Made by a program: the position numbers and the translations under genes. A DNA stretch of 5,584 bases, from the NCBI GenBank assembly GCA_949747725.1, contig CATKFJ010000061.1, positions 1-5,584 on the forward strand. Direction: 5' to 3'. The stretch's first letter is position 1, and every line of letters starts with the position of its first letter. Source of the DNA: an uncultured bacterium. Lineage in GTDB: Bacteria > Bacillota > Clostridia > Christensenellales > Pumilibacteraceae. Below the pieces are notes generated by a model that worked only from the letters and a program-made list of their open reading frames with translations, did no database searches and was not told the origin of the DNA. Of the stretch, positions 1 to 5,584 are shown one piece after another.

Positions 1-856
1 ACTCGCCTATTATATTAAGCTCGGCGCCGACGAGCGCGGAGGAGTACAGCTCGCTCTCGTCGCCGCACGAAACGATCAGGCGGTTGTTTTTTACGTCTTT
101 ATCGAGTACAAACCACCTGCCCGTTTCGCCCTTGACGCCGCCTATGCCCAAGCCGCGCCGTTGACCGAGCGTATAGTACATCAAACCGTCGTGCATGCCT
201 ACAACATTGCCTTGCATATCTACTATTTCGCCCGATCGCGCAGGCAGATAGTTTTGTAAAAACTTTTTGAATTTACGCTCGCCTATAAAGCATATGCCGG
301 TGCTGTCTTTTTTTCCGGCGACAGTAAGATCGAGCTCGTTCGCTATTTCGCGCACGCGCGGTTTTTCGAGATCGCCTATGGGAAACAGCACGTTCGAAAG
401 CTGTTCGGTCTTGACCTGATTTAGAAAATACGTCTGGTCCTTGTTGCCGTCCGCCGCGCGAACCAACATATCGCCGTCACGCTTGCAATAGTGACCCGTA
501 GCTATATAATCCGCGCCGAGCGTAAGACAGTAATCGCGGAACGCGCCGAACTTTACAATGCGGTTGCACAGCACGTCGGGATTGGGCGTGCGCATCGCTC
601 GGTACTCACGCAAAAAATATTCGAACACTCCGTCCATATATTCCTTGGCGAAATTGACGGAATAGCAATCTATTCCTATCCTGTCGCAAACGTCGCGCAC
701 GTCGCGCCAATCGTCCGCAGCGGGGCACTCTCCGTCCTCTTCCCAATTATGCATAAAAAGACCGGTAACGTCGTACCCGTCGCGTTTCAATATCCAAGCG
801 GCAACAGCGGAATCCACGCCGCCCGACATTCCTATAATAACCTTTTTTGCGTTCAA
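1..856 (-). CDS. mnmA: tRNA-uridine 2-sulfurtransferase MnmA (TrmU), 3' end outside window
   Basis: This enzyme adds the 2-thio group to U34 in the anticodon wobble position of tRNA-Glu, tRNA-Gln and tRNA-Lys in the cytoplasm, using ATP to adenylate the uridine and a sulfur relay from a cysteine desulfurase. The visible 285 residues carry the PP-loop SGGVDS at about 11-16, the motif [15 protein letters not shown] with the catalytic cysteine near residue 97, ATGHY near 119-123, the second catalytic cysteine near 189 in [11 protein letters not shown], and [14 protein letters not shown] near 227-240. MnmA proteins are usually about 350-380 residues, so roughly 70-90 C-terminal residues lie beyond base 1. 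I chose the TTG at 856-854 because it puts a normal short leader before the PP-loop and has GAGG seven bases upstream; there is no nearby in-frame ATG before the PP-loop. It follows the cation transporter gene by 10 bases on the same strand, which implies co-transcription. Identity is very secure; the start codon is likely. Confidence 0.96.
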   Translation of the reverse strand, partial: MNAKKVIIGMSGGVDSAVAAWILKRDGYDVTGLFMHNWEEDGECPAADDWRDVRDVCDRIGIDCYSVNFAKEYMDGVFEYFLREYRAMRTPNPDVLCNRIVKFGAFRDYCLTLGADYIATGHYCKRDGDMLVRAADGNKDQTYFLNQVKTEQLSNVLFPIGDLEKPRVREIANELDLTVAGKKDSTGICFIGERKFKKFLQNYLPARSGEIVDMQGNVVGMHDGLMYYTLGQRRGLGIGGVKGETGRWFVLDKDVKNNRLIVSCGDESELYSSALVGAELNIIGE

Positions 857-860
857 ATCG

Positions 861-868
861 TTTCCTCT
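861..868 (-). promoter_or_regulatory. Ribosome binding site of mnmA overlapping the upstream stop codon
   Basis: Read on the minus strand the bases are AGAGGAAA, followed by CGAT and the TTG start. The GAGG core sits seven bases before the start, and its first G is also the last base of the TAG stop of the transporter gene (869-867). This arrangement decides the TTG start and suggests that ribosomes finishing the transporter can reinitiate on mnmA. Confidence 0.7.
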
Positions 869-1955
869 ATATGTAGTCGATATGTATTTTTACCGCGTAC
901 GTCGGAACGACCGCTCGGACCTGCGCTTCGGCTTGCGCCGAAATCTCGTTTTCGGGCAGACTCCCGTCTATTTTAACATCTAACGATACTACTGCGCATT
1001 CGTCGTCGATAATTATATCGTGGCACGTCGCGCCGAACGCCGCAAGCGCGCCGTCTATGCCGAGCCGAATTTTCTCATGGCGCTCGTCGTCGGTCACAAA
1101 CGGATCGGCATGCAAGCTCAGCCTTACGCCCGTTTTATCGTAAACATTGCGCTCGATACGGTCGCAAACGGCATGCACCGTGGTGAACGGCAGATCGGCG
1201 GCGAACACAGCGTCCGCCTCGGCTATCTTAATTGACGATCCGTAATCGTTTATTATAAGATCGTGCACGGACAATACTTCATGCTCTTGCCGAATAAGCT
1301 CGGTGACGGTAACCGTCAGTTCGGGATCGGGTCGTTCGCCGAGCAGTCGGCTTACGGTGGACTTGAGTATGCGCACCGCGAATACTATTATTACCAACGC
1401 TACAGCTATTGACGCATAACCGTCTATATTGACTGCGCAATACCTTTCTATTACCGCGCACGCCAAGACAACCGTCGTAACAGCCGCGTCCGAAAAAGAA
1501 TCGACCGCGGCGGCTTTGATGGTGTCCGAGCCTAAACGCTTTCCGTGGACCGTATAAAATACGCCCATAAATGCCTTGACTGCTATCGCCGCGCCGAGCG
1601 TGGAAAGTACGGCTATACCGAACTCGGTATCGACGGGCGTTATCGCGCGTTTGAATCCCGTTACGAATACTTCCGCACCGACCGCTACTATTACCGCGCC
1701 GAGAACGAACGTGGCTATGTACTCATACCGCCCGTGACCGAACGGATGATCGTGATCGGCACCGCGCGCCGCCAAAAACGTCGCGATTATAGTCACAAGC
1801 GATACAGCCGCGTCCGACAGATTATTGAACGCGTCCGACATTACGGACGCCGACGCGGCATATATGCCCGTTACGAGCTTGGCTACGCCGAGCATTATAT
1901 TGAGCGTCAATCCGACAACGAGCGTGACGACGGCATTTTTAGTGCGGTTTTGCAT
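867..1955 (-). CDS. Cation diffusion facilitator (CDF) family divalent metal transporter with tandem C-terminal domains
   Basis: CDF proteins are inner-membrane antiporters that export divalent metals such as Zn, Fe or Mn in exchange for protons. The 362-residue product has six hydrophobic segments, roughly at 8-30, 35-62, 80-101, 113-135, 147-170 and 179-197. The family signature [10 protein letters not shown] lies at 40-49 in helix 2, [13 protein letters not shown] at 67-79 in the cytosolic loop, and D152/D156 (DSFSD) in helix 5. The helix 2/helix 5 pattern, N or D with D, is unlike the HxxxD of classic zinc exporters and fits manganese or iron better, but the metal is an inference. Residues about 230-285 form the usual cytosolic ferredoxin-like domain (starting VHDLIIND). 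A second, similar stretch at about 311-360 (CHDIIIDD) makes the protein longer than the usual 290-310 residues; long CDFs of this kind occur in Bacillota. The ATG at 1955 has no good ribosome binding site, but it gives a normal N-terminus. It lies downstream of tRNA-fMet and just upstream of mnmA. Confidence 0.94.
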   Translation of the reverse strand: MQNRTKNAVVTLVVGLTLNIMLGVAKLVTGIYAASASVMSDAFNNLSDAAVSLVTIIATFLAARGADHDHPFGHGRYEYIATFVLGAVIVAVGAEVFVTGFKRAITPVDTEFGIAVLSTLGAAIAVKAFMGVFYTVHGKRLGSDTIKAAAVDSFSDAAVTTVVLACAVIERYCAVNIDGYASIAVALVIIVFAVRILKSTVSRLLGERPDPELTVTVTELIRQEHEVLSVHDLIINDYGSSIKIAEADAVFAADLPFTTVHAVCDRIERNVYDKTGVRLSLHADPFVTDDERHEKIRLGIDGALAAFGATCHDIIIDDECAVVSLDVKIDGSLPENEISAQAEAQVRAVVPTYAVKIHIDYI

Positions 1956-1988
1956 AAATTATAATTTTTATTGCCGACCTTAATATGG

Positions 1989-2024
1989 AAAATCGACAAA
2001 GTTCTTACGATCTCTGCCGATTTT
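1989..2024 (-). terminator. Hairpin immediately after tRNA-fMet, probable intrinsic terminator
   Basis: The arms 1989-2001 and 2012-2024 pair over 13 positions (outer AAAATCG with CGATTTT, inner GCAGAG with CTTTGT using two G-T wobbles) around a 10-base loop. The stem begins at the base after the encoded CCA of the tRNA. Read on the minus strand the 3' arm ends in TTTT, and on the plus strand in TTTTT, so it could act in both directions. The U-run is short and is part of the stem, so strength is uncertain; partial read-through could feed the transporter-mnmA genes, for which I find no convincing promoter. Confidence 0.5.
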
Positions 2025-2102
<78 letters not shown>

Positions 2103-2130
2103 TCACATGCGATGCAAATATTACTCTAAC

Positions 2131-2159
2131 AGTATATATCAATACCGCCTATTTGTCAA
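2131..2159 (-). promoter_or_regulatory. Sigma-70/SigA-type promoter of tRNA-fMet
   Basis: On the minus strand TTGACA (2159-2154) is followed after 17 bases by TATACT (2136-2131). The -35 matches the consensus fully and the -10 at five of six positions. Transcription should begin near 2124, about 22 bases before the first base of the tRNA at 2102, which is a normal leader for a tRNA precursor trimmed by RNase P. Confidence 0.85.
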
Positions 2160-2235
2160 CCGTTTTACCTGTCTAAATTTATCATAATTTGATGAGCCGT
2201 TATCTTAAATAAACGCATTAAATTCATCTGCATAC

Positions 2236-2264
2236 TTGACTGCCGGTGTATGCGGTGTTATAAT
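2236..2264 (+). promoter_or_regulatory. Extended -10 housekeeping promoter of the PHP-membrane protein-AEC operon
   Basis: TTGACT at 2236-2241 and TATAAT at 2259-2264 are separated by exactly 17 bases, and TG at 2256-2257 gives an extended -10 element. Transcription would start near 2271, one base before the ATG at 2272, so the first gene would have little or no 5' leader. The stretch 2160-2235 between this promoter and the divergent tRNA-fMet promoter is AT-rich, and I see no gene or clear operator in it. Confidence 0.82.
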
Positions 2265-2271
2265 TTAGAAT

Positions 2272-3057
2272 ATGAAACTCATATCGAACGATACGGATCT
2301 TTCAGGAATGGATTGTCATTTACACAGCAGGTTTTCGCCCGACGCGAAAAAATGCGGAGCGGATACGCCGCAGCATATCGCCGAAGCCGTGCGCAAAAAG
2401 GGATTGCGCGGCTTTATAGTCACCGATCACATAGATATAGGTCATTGGACGGACAGCAAACCCATCGATTTCGACGAGTACTTCGAAACATGGGAGCGCG
2501 TACGTAAAAACAATCCCGATTTGACGATCTTTATCGGCTTGGAGATCGGATACGAAAAAGAACACGAACAAGAAAATGCCGAGCTTGTTAAAGATCTGCC
2601 TATCGAATATATAATAAACAGCGTACATTATTGGCATCCCAACGACGGATTCAAATCGGGGCATATTCAATCGTTTACTTCATACCTGAAATGCGTAAGC
2701 GCATCGCTCGACGCACCCTATCCGTTTAACACCGTAGGGCACTTGGGTTTTCCCGAACGCTATGCTCCGTCACAAGACATGATCATAGACTACGATACGT
2801 TTAGACCGCTTTTGGATGAAATAATCCGAAAAGCGCTCGATCGCGGCGTCAGGTTCGAAGAGAATACAAATGCCGGCGGAGCAATGCGACTGCCGCGCGC
2901 AGATTTTCTTCGCGAATACAAATCGCGCGGCGGCGCTCGCCCCGTACTCGGCTCCGACGCGCATATTTCAGACAGCATCGGACAATATTTCGACAAAGCC
3001 GAAAAGTTCTTAGACGGCATTTTCGGCAAACGAGACGCGCAAGCAAATATAGTATAA
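2272..3057 (+). CDS. PHP-domain phosphoesterase, histidinol-phosphatase (HisJ)-like
   Basis: PHP enzymes hydrolyse phosphate esters with a cluster of two or three metal ions; the HisJ/HisK branch dephosphorylates histidinol phosphate. All expected metal-ligand motifs are visible in the 261 residues: HLH (H16, H18) in MDCHLHSRFSPDA, TDH at 51-53, GLE with E91, the histidine of NSVHYW (H119), GHLGFPERY with H157, and GSDAH with D229 and H231. The protein is cytoplasmic, with no signal peptide. The length suits a single-domain member. The ATG at 2272 lies where transcription is predicted to begin, so it may be read as a leaderless message; the in-frame ATG at 2308 (residue 13), just before DCHLH, is an alternative start, but its AGGA abuts the ATG. 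It leads an apparent three-gene operon, with no his genes nearby, so another phosphorylated substrate is possible. The family assignment is strong and the substrate is not known. Confidence 0.9.
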   Translation: MKLISNDTDLSGMDCHLHSRFSPDAKKCGADTPQHIAEAVRKKGLRGFIVTDHIDIGHWTDSKPIDFDEYFETWERVRKNNPDLTIFIGLEIGYEKEHEQENAELVKDLPIEYIINSVHYWHPNDGFKSGHIQSFTSYLKCVSASLDAPYPFNTVGHLGFPERYAPSQDMIIDYDTFRPLLDEIIRKALDRGVRFEENTNAGGAMRLPRADFLREYKSRGGARPVLGSDAHISDSIGQYFDKAEKFLDGIFGKRDAQANIV

Positions 3058-3085
3058 CACATTCCGAACCGAAAACGGAGGGACA

Positions 3086-3658
3086 ATGTTTTTAAGCAAG
3101 AAACAAAAAGAACTCGTTAAAGAAATAATGCGCGACGGGCTATCAAACATAGACGACAGAAATCCGACTATAAACATTGGTATACAGTCGAACGAACAAT
3201 TATTCTCTCCGTATTGTTGCGCCGACACAAAACTCAACCCCGAACTCGGCAAATACTTATACGATCGTTGTGCAGACAATCCGTTTGCCGACAAAGTAAC
3301 CGTAAATATCCATACCGATAATATCGACGGCGATACAGTAAGGCAGTCGATAATAAATTATGTAAAGGACTCGTACCGTGACGCCGTAAAATCGATAAAG
3401 CGCAATACTTTTATATCGATCACAATGACCGCAATGGGAATTGCGTTTCTCGCTGTTCTGTTCGCTTTGAATTATTTCTTCGATAACGTATATGTCAATA
3501 CCGTGCTCGAAATCGCCGCTTGGGTGTTTATTTGGGAAGCCGTAGACTGCTTTTTTCTCGAACGTCCCAAAATAAAAGCACGTTGCATTGTATTACTCAA
3601 ACTTTATACTGCCGAAATAAACATTATCGACACGCCTCGACAGTCGCCCGAAAAATAA
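3086..3658 (+). CDS. Unrecognised protein with two C-terminal membrane helices
   Basis: I do not recognise a named family. The 190-residue product starts with a charged, probably helical stretch (about 1-20), then a polar soluble region (20-105) containing LFSPYCCADTKLNPEL around a Cys-Cys pair at 44-45. It then has two hydrophobic segments, about 108-131 and 137-157, separated by a short loop (FDNVYVN). After the second segment comes a basic stretch (ERPKIKAR, 159-166), followed by a short tail. The acidic residues E151 and D154 lie at the end of the second helix (WEAVDCFFLER). By the positive-inside rule both ends would face the cytoplasm, joined by a short outside turn. The start ATG has GGAGGG (3077-3082) three bases upstream, a good though close ribosome binding site. 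It lies 28 bases after the PHP gene and 20 before the AEC carrier, consistent with one transcript. It is a convincing gene, but its function is unknown; an accessory role to the carrier is only a guess. Confidence 0.82.
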   Translation: MFLSKKQKELVKEIMRDGLSNIDDRNPTINIGIQSNEQLFSPYCCADTKLNPELGKYLYDRCADNPFADKVTVNIHTDNIDGDTVRQSIINYVKDSYRDAVKSIKRNTFISITMTAMGIAFLAVLFALNYFFDNVYVNTVLEIAAWVFIWEAVDCFFLERPKIKARCIVLLKLYTAEINIIDTPRQSPEK

Positions 3659-3678
3659 TCCCATCGACATAAATTGAA

Positions 3679-4623
3679 ATGAATGAATTTTTGACCACTC
3701 TGATAATCGTAGGCATCATGCTGTTGTATGCCGTTCCGGGCTTTATTCTCGTAAAAGCAAAAGCGATAAAACCCGATAGCATATCCGCATTTTCCAAGGT
3801 CTTGATGTTTGTGTGCCAACCCGCGCTCACTCTTTACTCGTTCAATAAAGCGGATTTTACAAAAGAACTCGGCATCAACTTATTGATATTCTTTGCCGTC
3901 ATAACGGCAGCACAACTTTTGTTCATCGGATTTTTCTGTTTGATATTTCGCAAGAAATTCAACGACATACGCTACAGGATCGCGTCCGTAGCGACCACAT
4001 TGTCAAACTGCTCGTTCTTGGGCGTGCCGTTGCTCGAAGCTATATTCCCCGATTCACCTAACGTCGCGGCATACTCGATGATGTATTTCCTTTCTATGAA
4101 TCTTCTCGGTTGGACGCTCGTATCCGCGATAATTACGCGCGACAGAAAATATATAAACGTAAAAACGTTTTTTATAAATCCGGCGTTCATATCCATATTG
4201 GTATCGCTCCCCTTCTTTCTTACGGGGTTCAAAATAAGCGAGATCAACGGCAAATTTCTCGGTCAGCTCGAAATGATGATCACGATCCTCGGCAAAATGA
4301 CTGCGCCGCTGTGCATGCTCATAATGGGCATGCGGCTCGCTACGATCGAATTCAAAAATTTGTTTACAAATCCGCTACAGTATATATCGGTAGCTGTCAA
4401 TCAGATAATTTTTCCGCTATGCGTGCTTGGCATACTTATGCTGCTCCGAGTCGATACCGAGCTGATGTGGTGCATGTATATCATGTGCGCTTGCCCCGTA
4501 GCGTCTATCATTCAGAACTATGCGGAGATGCTCGGCGAAGGACAACAAACAGCGGCAAATACCGTGCTGTTGGGTACAATAACGTCAATAGCCACACTGC
4601 CGCTGCTTGCATTGCTGATATAG
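3679..4623 (+). CDS. AEC (auxin efflux carrier) family permease
   Basis: AEC carriers (bile/arsenite/riboflavin transporter fold, related to malonate and malate carriers and plant PIN proteins) move small organic anions across the inner membrane. The 314-residue product has about ten hydrophobic segments arranged as two groups of five, at roughly 5-25, 36-56, 66-90, 98-120, 127-151, 165-183, 197-219, 233-256, 262-280 and 292-313. Family motifs are SNCSFLGVPLLEA at 109-121 in the first crossover helix, NPAFISIL at 167-174, TAPLCMLIMGMRLA at 208-221, and CPVASIIQNYAEMLG at 272-286 followed by TVLLGTITSIATLP at 295-308. Length is typical. The ATG at 3679 starts 20 bases after the stop of the preceding gene and has no clear ribosome binding site, so it may depend on reinitiation. 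Substrate cannot be told from sequence. It is the last gene of the operon and ends six bases from the convergent RadC-like gene. Confidence 0.93.
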   Translation: MNEFLTTLIIVGIMLLYAVPGFILVKAKAIKPDSISAFSKVLMFVCQPALTLYSFNKADFTKELGINLLIFFAVITAAQLLFIGFFCLIFRKKFNDIRYRIASVATTLSNCSFLGVPLLEAIFPDSPNVAAYSMMYFLSMNLLGWTLVSAIITRDRKYINVKTFFINPAFISILVSLPFFLTGFKISEINGKFLGQLEMMITILGKMTAPLCMLIMGMRLATIEFKNLFTNPLQYISVAVNQIIFPLCVLGILMLLRVDTELMWCMYIMCACPVASIIQNYAEMLGEGQQTAANTVLLGTITSIATLPLLALLI

Positions 4624-4642
4624 CGATCTTTAAAAAAGATCG
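4624..4642. repeat. Palindrome between convergent genes, possible weak bidirectional terminator
   Basis: CGATCTT (4624-4630) and AAGATCG (4636-4642) form a 7-bp perfect inverted repeat around TAAAA. It begins directly after the TAG stop of the AEC gene and covers the stop and last codons of the RadC-like gene on the other strand. No run of T follows the stem in either direction, so evidence for true intrinsic termination is limited to position and symmetry. Confidence 0.3.
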
Positions 4643-5382
4643 ACGCGCTCGCCCGTTACCGATTCATGATAATCGTTTAAACGCTCGAGAACGTTTCCGT
4701 CTATCATGTAAAGCGAACCGTCTGCGGCGCTTGCGTGCACAGACCGTTCTCCGCTACGCAAAAACCGACGCAACCCGAAAAATTCGAACGGCGTGTATGC
4801 AAAATAATCTGCAAATTCGACATTCATTGCGTCGAAAACATTTATAAGCTTTATAAGACTGCGTATCCGCACGACCGACGGCATTATCGGCTCTTCAGAC
4901 GCAAACGGTATATAACGGGCAATTACGACTTTAGCCGCTCGCGTACGGCAAGTCTGCGTTACTATTTCGCGAAACCGCTCCTCTTCGATAAGCCGATCGG
5001 CAAAGATAAACCTATCGTTCTTATCGAGAAATATGCACATATCGAACGGTTCTATAAACCCAATACCGAACGACATAATATACTTAACAAGGATATCTTC
5101 GCAATCGAGTTTGATCGCTTGTGCCGAGCGCAAAAGCGCCTGACGTTGAATAGGCAACATAGAAGAAAAGAACGACGCTACTCGATCCGTTACCCCGTCG
5201 ATCTGCATCAGTTCGTAGTACGACGCATGAAAAAGATCGGGAACGCTCCCGAACCTTTCGATAAGCGTCCACGCAAGATCGTCGTTATCGCGTTCGTAAA
5301 GCAACCTGAGAATGAACTTCAGGTTGTCTATATCGCTGTATCCGAATCTGTTATCCGATTGTGCTTTGCGCGGCGTGTCCAT
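4630..5382 (-). CDS. RadC-like protein with a degenerate JAB/MPN domain
   Basis: The product resembles RadC (JAB-domain) proteins. From the ATG at 5382 it has 250 residues. Residues about 35-75 (LAWTLIERFGSVPDLFHASYYELMQIDGV) match the helix-hairpin-helix DNA-binding part of RadC. Residues about 95-205 follow the RadC JAB/MPN order: a strand like FDMCIFLDKNDRFI at 113-126, then KVVIARYIPFASEEPIMPSVVRI at 151-173, then NVEFADYF at 187-194. Where active JAMM/RadC domains have HNHPSG and PSxxD, this protein has RYIPFA (156-161) and PSVVR (168-172), so both histidines and the aspartate that bind zinc are absent. I infer that it is not a metalloprotease-type enzyme. The open frame runs upstream to an ATG at 5538, but a perfect -10 and near-perfect -35 inside that extension (5438-5410) favour the 5382 start; the only SD-like GGAG lies 17 bases before it. 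It converges on the AEC gene. Function of RadC proteins is itself poorly known. Confidence 0.8.
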   Translation of the reverse strand: MDTPRKAQSDNRFGYSDIDNLKFILRLLYERDNDDLAWTLIERFGSVPDLFHASYYELMQIDGVTDRVASFFSSMLPIQRQALLRSAQAIKLDCEDILVKYIMSFGIGFIEPFDMCIFLDKNDRFIFADRLIEEERFREIVTQTCRTRAAKVVIARYIPFASEEPIMPSVVRIRSLIKLINVFDAMNVEFADYFAYTPFEFFGLRRFLRSGERSVHASAADGSLYMIDGNVLERLNDYHESVTGERVDLF

Positions 5383-5409
5383 AGAATGGTATAATAATTC
5401 TCCGAAATC

Positions 5410-5438
5410 ATTATACAGGAATAATATATACAAGTCAA
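5410..5438 (-). promoter_or_regulatory. Housekeeping-type promoter of the RadC-like gene
   Basis: On the minus strand TTGACT (5438-5433) and a perfect TATAAT (5415-5410) are 17 bases apart. The predicted transcription start is near 5403, about 20 bases before the ATG at 5382, so the leader is short and carries only a distant GGAG at 5403-5400. The site lies inside the longer open frame that begins at 5538, which argues that the extension is not translated. Confidence 0.8.
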
Positions 5439-5503
5439 CATCATTCGGCAAACGCATCGCATAAACGCAATATAATACAATTTTAAAAATACGTGCAATA
5501 CGC

Positions 5504-5533
5504 TTGACAACCGCCCGAACTTCATGATAAAAT
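5504..5533 (+). promoter_or_regulatory. Extended -10 promoter of the tRNA-Glu gene
   Basis: TTGACA at 5504-5509 matches the consensus fully. TAAAAT at 5528-5533, preceded by TG at 5525-5526, forms an extended -10 with an 18-base spacer. Transcription should begin near 5540, about seven bases before the tRNA at 5547. Together with the divergent promoter at 5410-5438 it accounts for most of the intergenic stretch 5383-5546; I see no gene in that stretch. Confidence 0.8.
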
Positions 5534-5546
5534 ATCATTCGATTGT

Positions 5547-5572
5547 GGCCCCATGGTCAAGCGGTTAAGACA
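5547..5572 (+). tRNA. tRNA-Glu, first 26 bases only, cut by adapter sequence
   Basis: The visible part is the 5' acceptor strand GGCCCCA (5547-5553), TG at positions 8-9, and the D-arm with stem GTC (5556-5558) and GAC (5569-5571) around AAGCGGTTAA, followed by A26. This closely matches the 5' end of Bacillota tRNA-Glu. The anticodon is not present, so the amino acid is inferred from this resemblance alone. A promoter sits directly upstream. If it is tRNA-Glu, it would be a substrate of the MnmA enzyme encoded at the other end of the window; the linkage need not mean anything. Confidence 0.85.
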
Positions 5573-5584
5573 AGATCGGAAGAG
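5573..5584. other. Illumina adapter remnant at the contig end
   Basis: The last 12 bases, AGATCGGAAGAG, are identical to the beginning of the Illumina TruSeq adapter. They replace the bases expected next in the tRNA-Glu, where family members continue with CCGCCC after GACA. The stretch is therefore untrimmed adapter read-through and not part of the genome. Confidence 0.95.

Noticed and set aside
491..976. 161-residue plus-strand open frame
   Set aside because: It is antisense to the well-supported mnmA gene and the end of the transporter gene, and shows no recognisable motif.
1958..1963. TATAAT on the minus strand just before the transporter ATG
   Set aside because: It ends two bases before the ATG, which would put the transcription start inside the coding region, and there is no -35 match at 16-18 bases; the area is simply AT-rich.
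1545..1964. 139-residue plus-strand open frame rich in Arg and Tyr
   Set aside because: It lies antisense to the cation transporter gene, has a composition typical of a reversed reading of a real gene, and matches no family I recognise.
2176..2191. Possible operator-like inverted repeat AAATT/AATTT between the divergent promoters
   Set aside because: Only five bases pair on each side and the centre is not symmetric; this is expected by chance in an AT-rich spacer.
4110..4847. 245-residue plus-strand open frame overlapping the AEC gene
   Set aside because: It is a frame-shifted shadow of the AEC carrier that runs on through the convergent gene; its Arg/His-rich composition does not look like a real protein.
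4735..5394. 219-residue plus-strand open frame
   Set aside because: It is antisense to the RadC-like gene, very rich in Arg and Lys, and has no ribosome binding site or recognisable domain.
5383..5538. N-terminal extension of the RadC-like protein from the ATG at 5538
   Set aside because: A near-consensus promoter for the same strand lies inside it, and the extension does not add any RadC feature.

Overview
The window looks like a piece of a Bacillota (probably Clostridia-type) genome, most likely a contig assembled from Illumina metagenome or isolate reads. The basis is indirect: strong TTGACA/TATAAT-type promoters, a purine-rich ribosome binding site, tRNAs resembling Bacillota ones (a CCA-encoding initiator tRNA-fMet and the 5' part of a tRNA-Glu), and the closest family resemblances of the proteins. 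The right edge ends in 12 bases identical to the start of the Illumina TruSeq adapter, so that edge is an assembly end and not biology.

Left part, minus strand: an initiator tRNA-fMet gene (2025-2102) with its own promoter, then a hairpin, then a cation diffusion facilitator transporter (1955-867), then mnmA (856-1, 3' end outside the window). mnmA starts with TTG 10 bases after the transporter stop, and its ribosome binding site overlaps that stop, so the two are probably translationally coupled. The tRNA-fMet carries one extra base in its T-arm.

Middle, plus strand: a near-ideal extended -10 promoter (2236-2264) drives three closely spaced genes: a PHP-domain metal-dependent phosphoesterase of the histidinol-phosphatase type (2272-3057), an unrecognised protein with two membrane helices (3086-3658) and an AEC-family carrier (3679-4623). 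The predicted transcription start falls next to the first ATG, which suggests a leaderless message. No histidine-biosynthesis gene is present, so the substrate of the PHP enzyme is open.

Right part: a minus-strand gene converges on the AEC gene and encodes a RadC-like protein (helix-hairpin-helix plus a JAB/MPN fold) whose metal-binding residues appear to be lost. Its promoter and the promoter of a plus-strand tRNA-Glu lie in the intergenic stretch 5383-5546. The tRNA-Glu is cut after its 26th base by the adapter sequence.

Most of the window is housekeeping (tRNA genes, tRNA thiolation) and transport. I see no CRISPR array, insertion sequence, phage gene or defence system. The less ordinary items are the degenerate RadC-like protein, the altered initiator tRNA, the leaderless-looking promoter and the three-gene operon.
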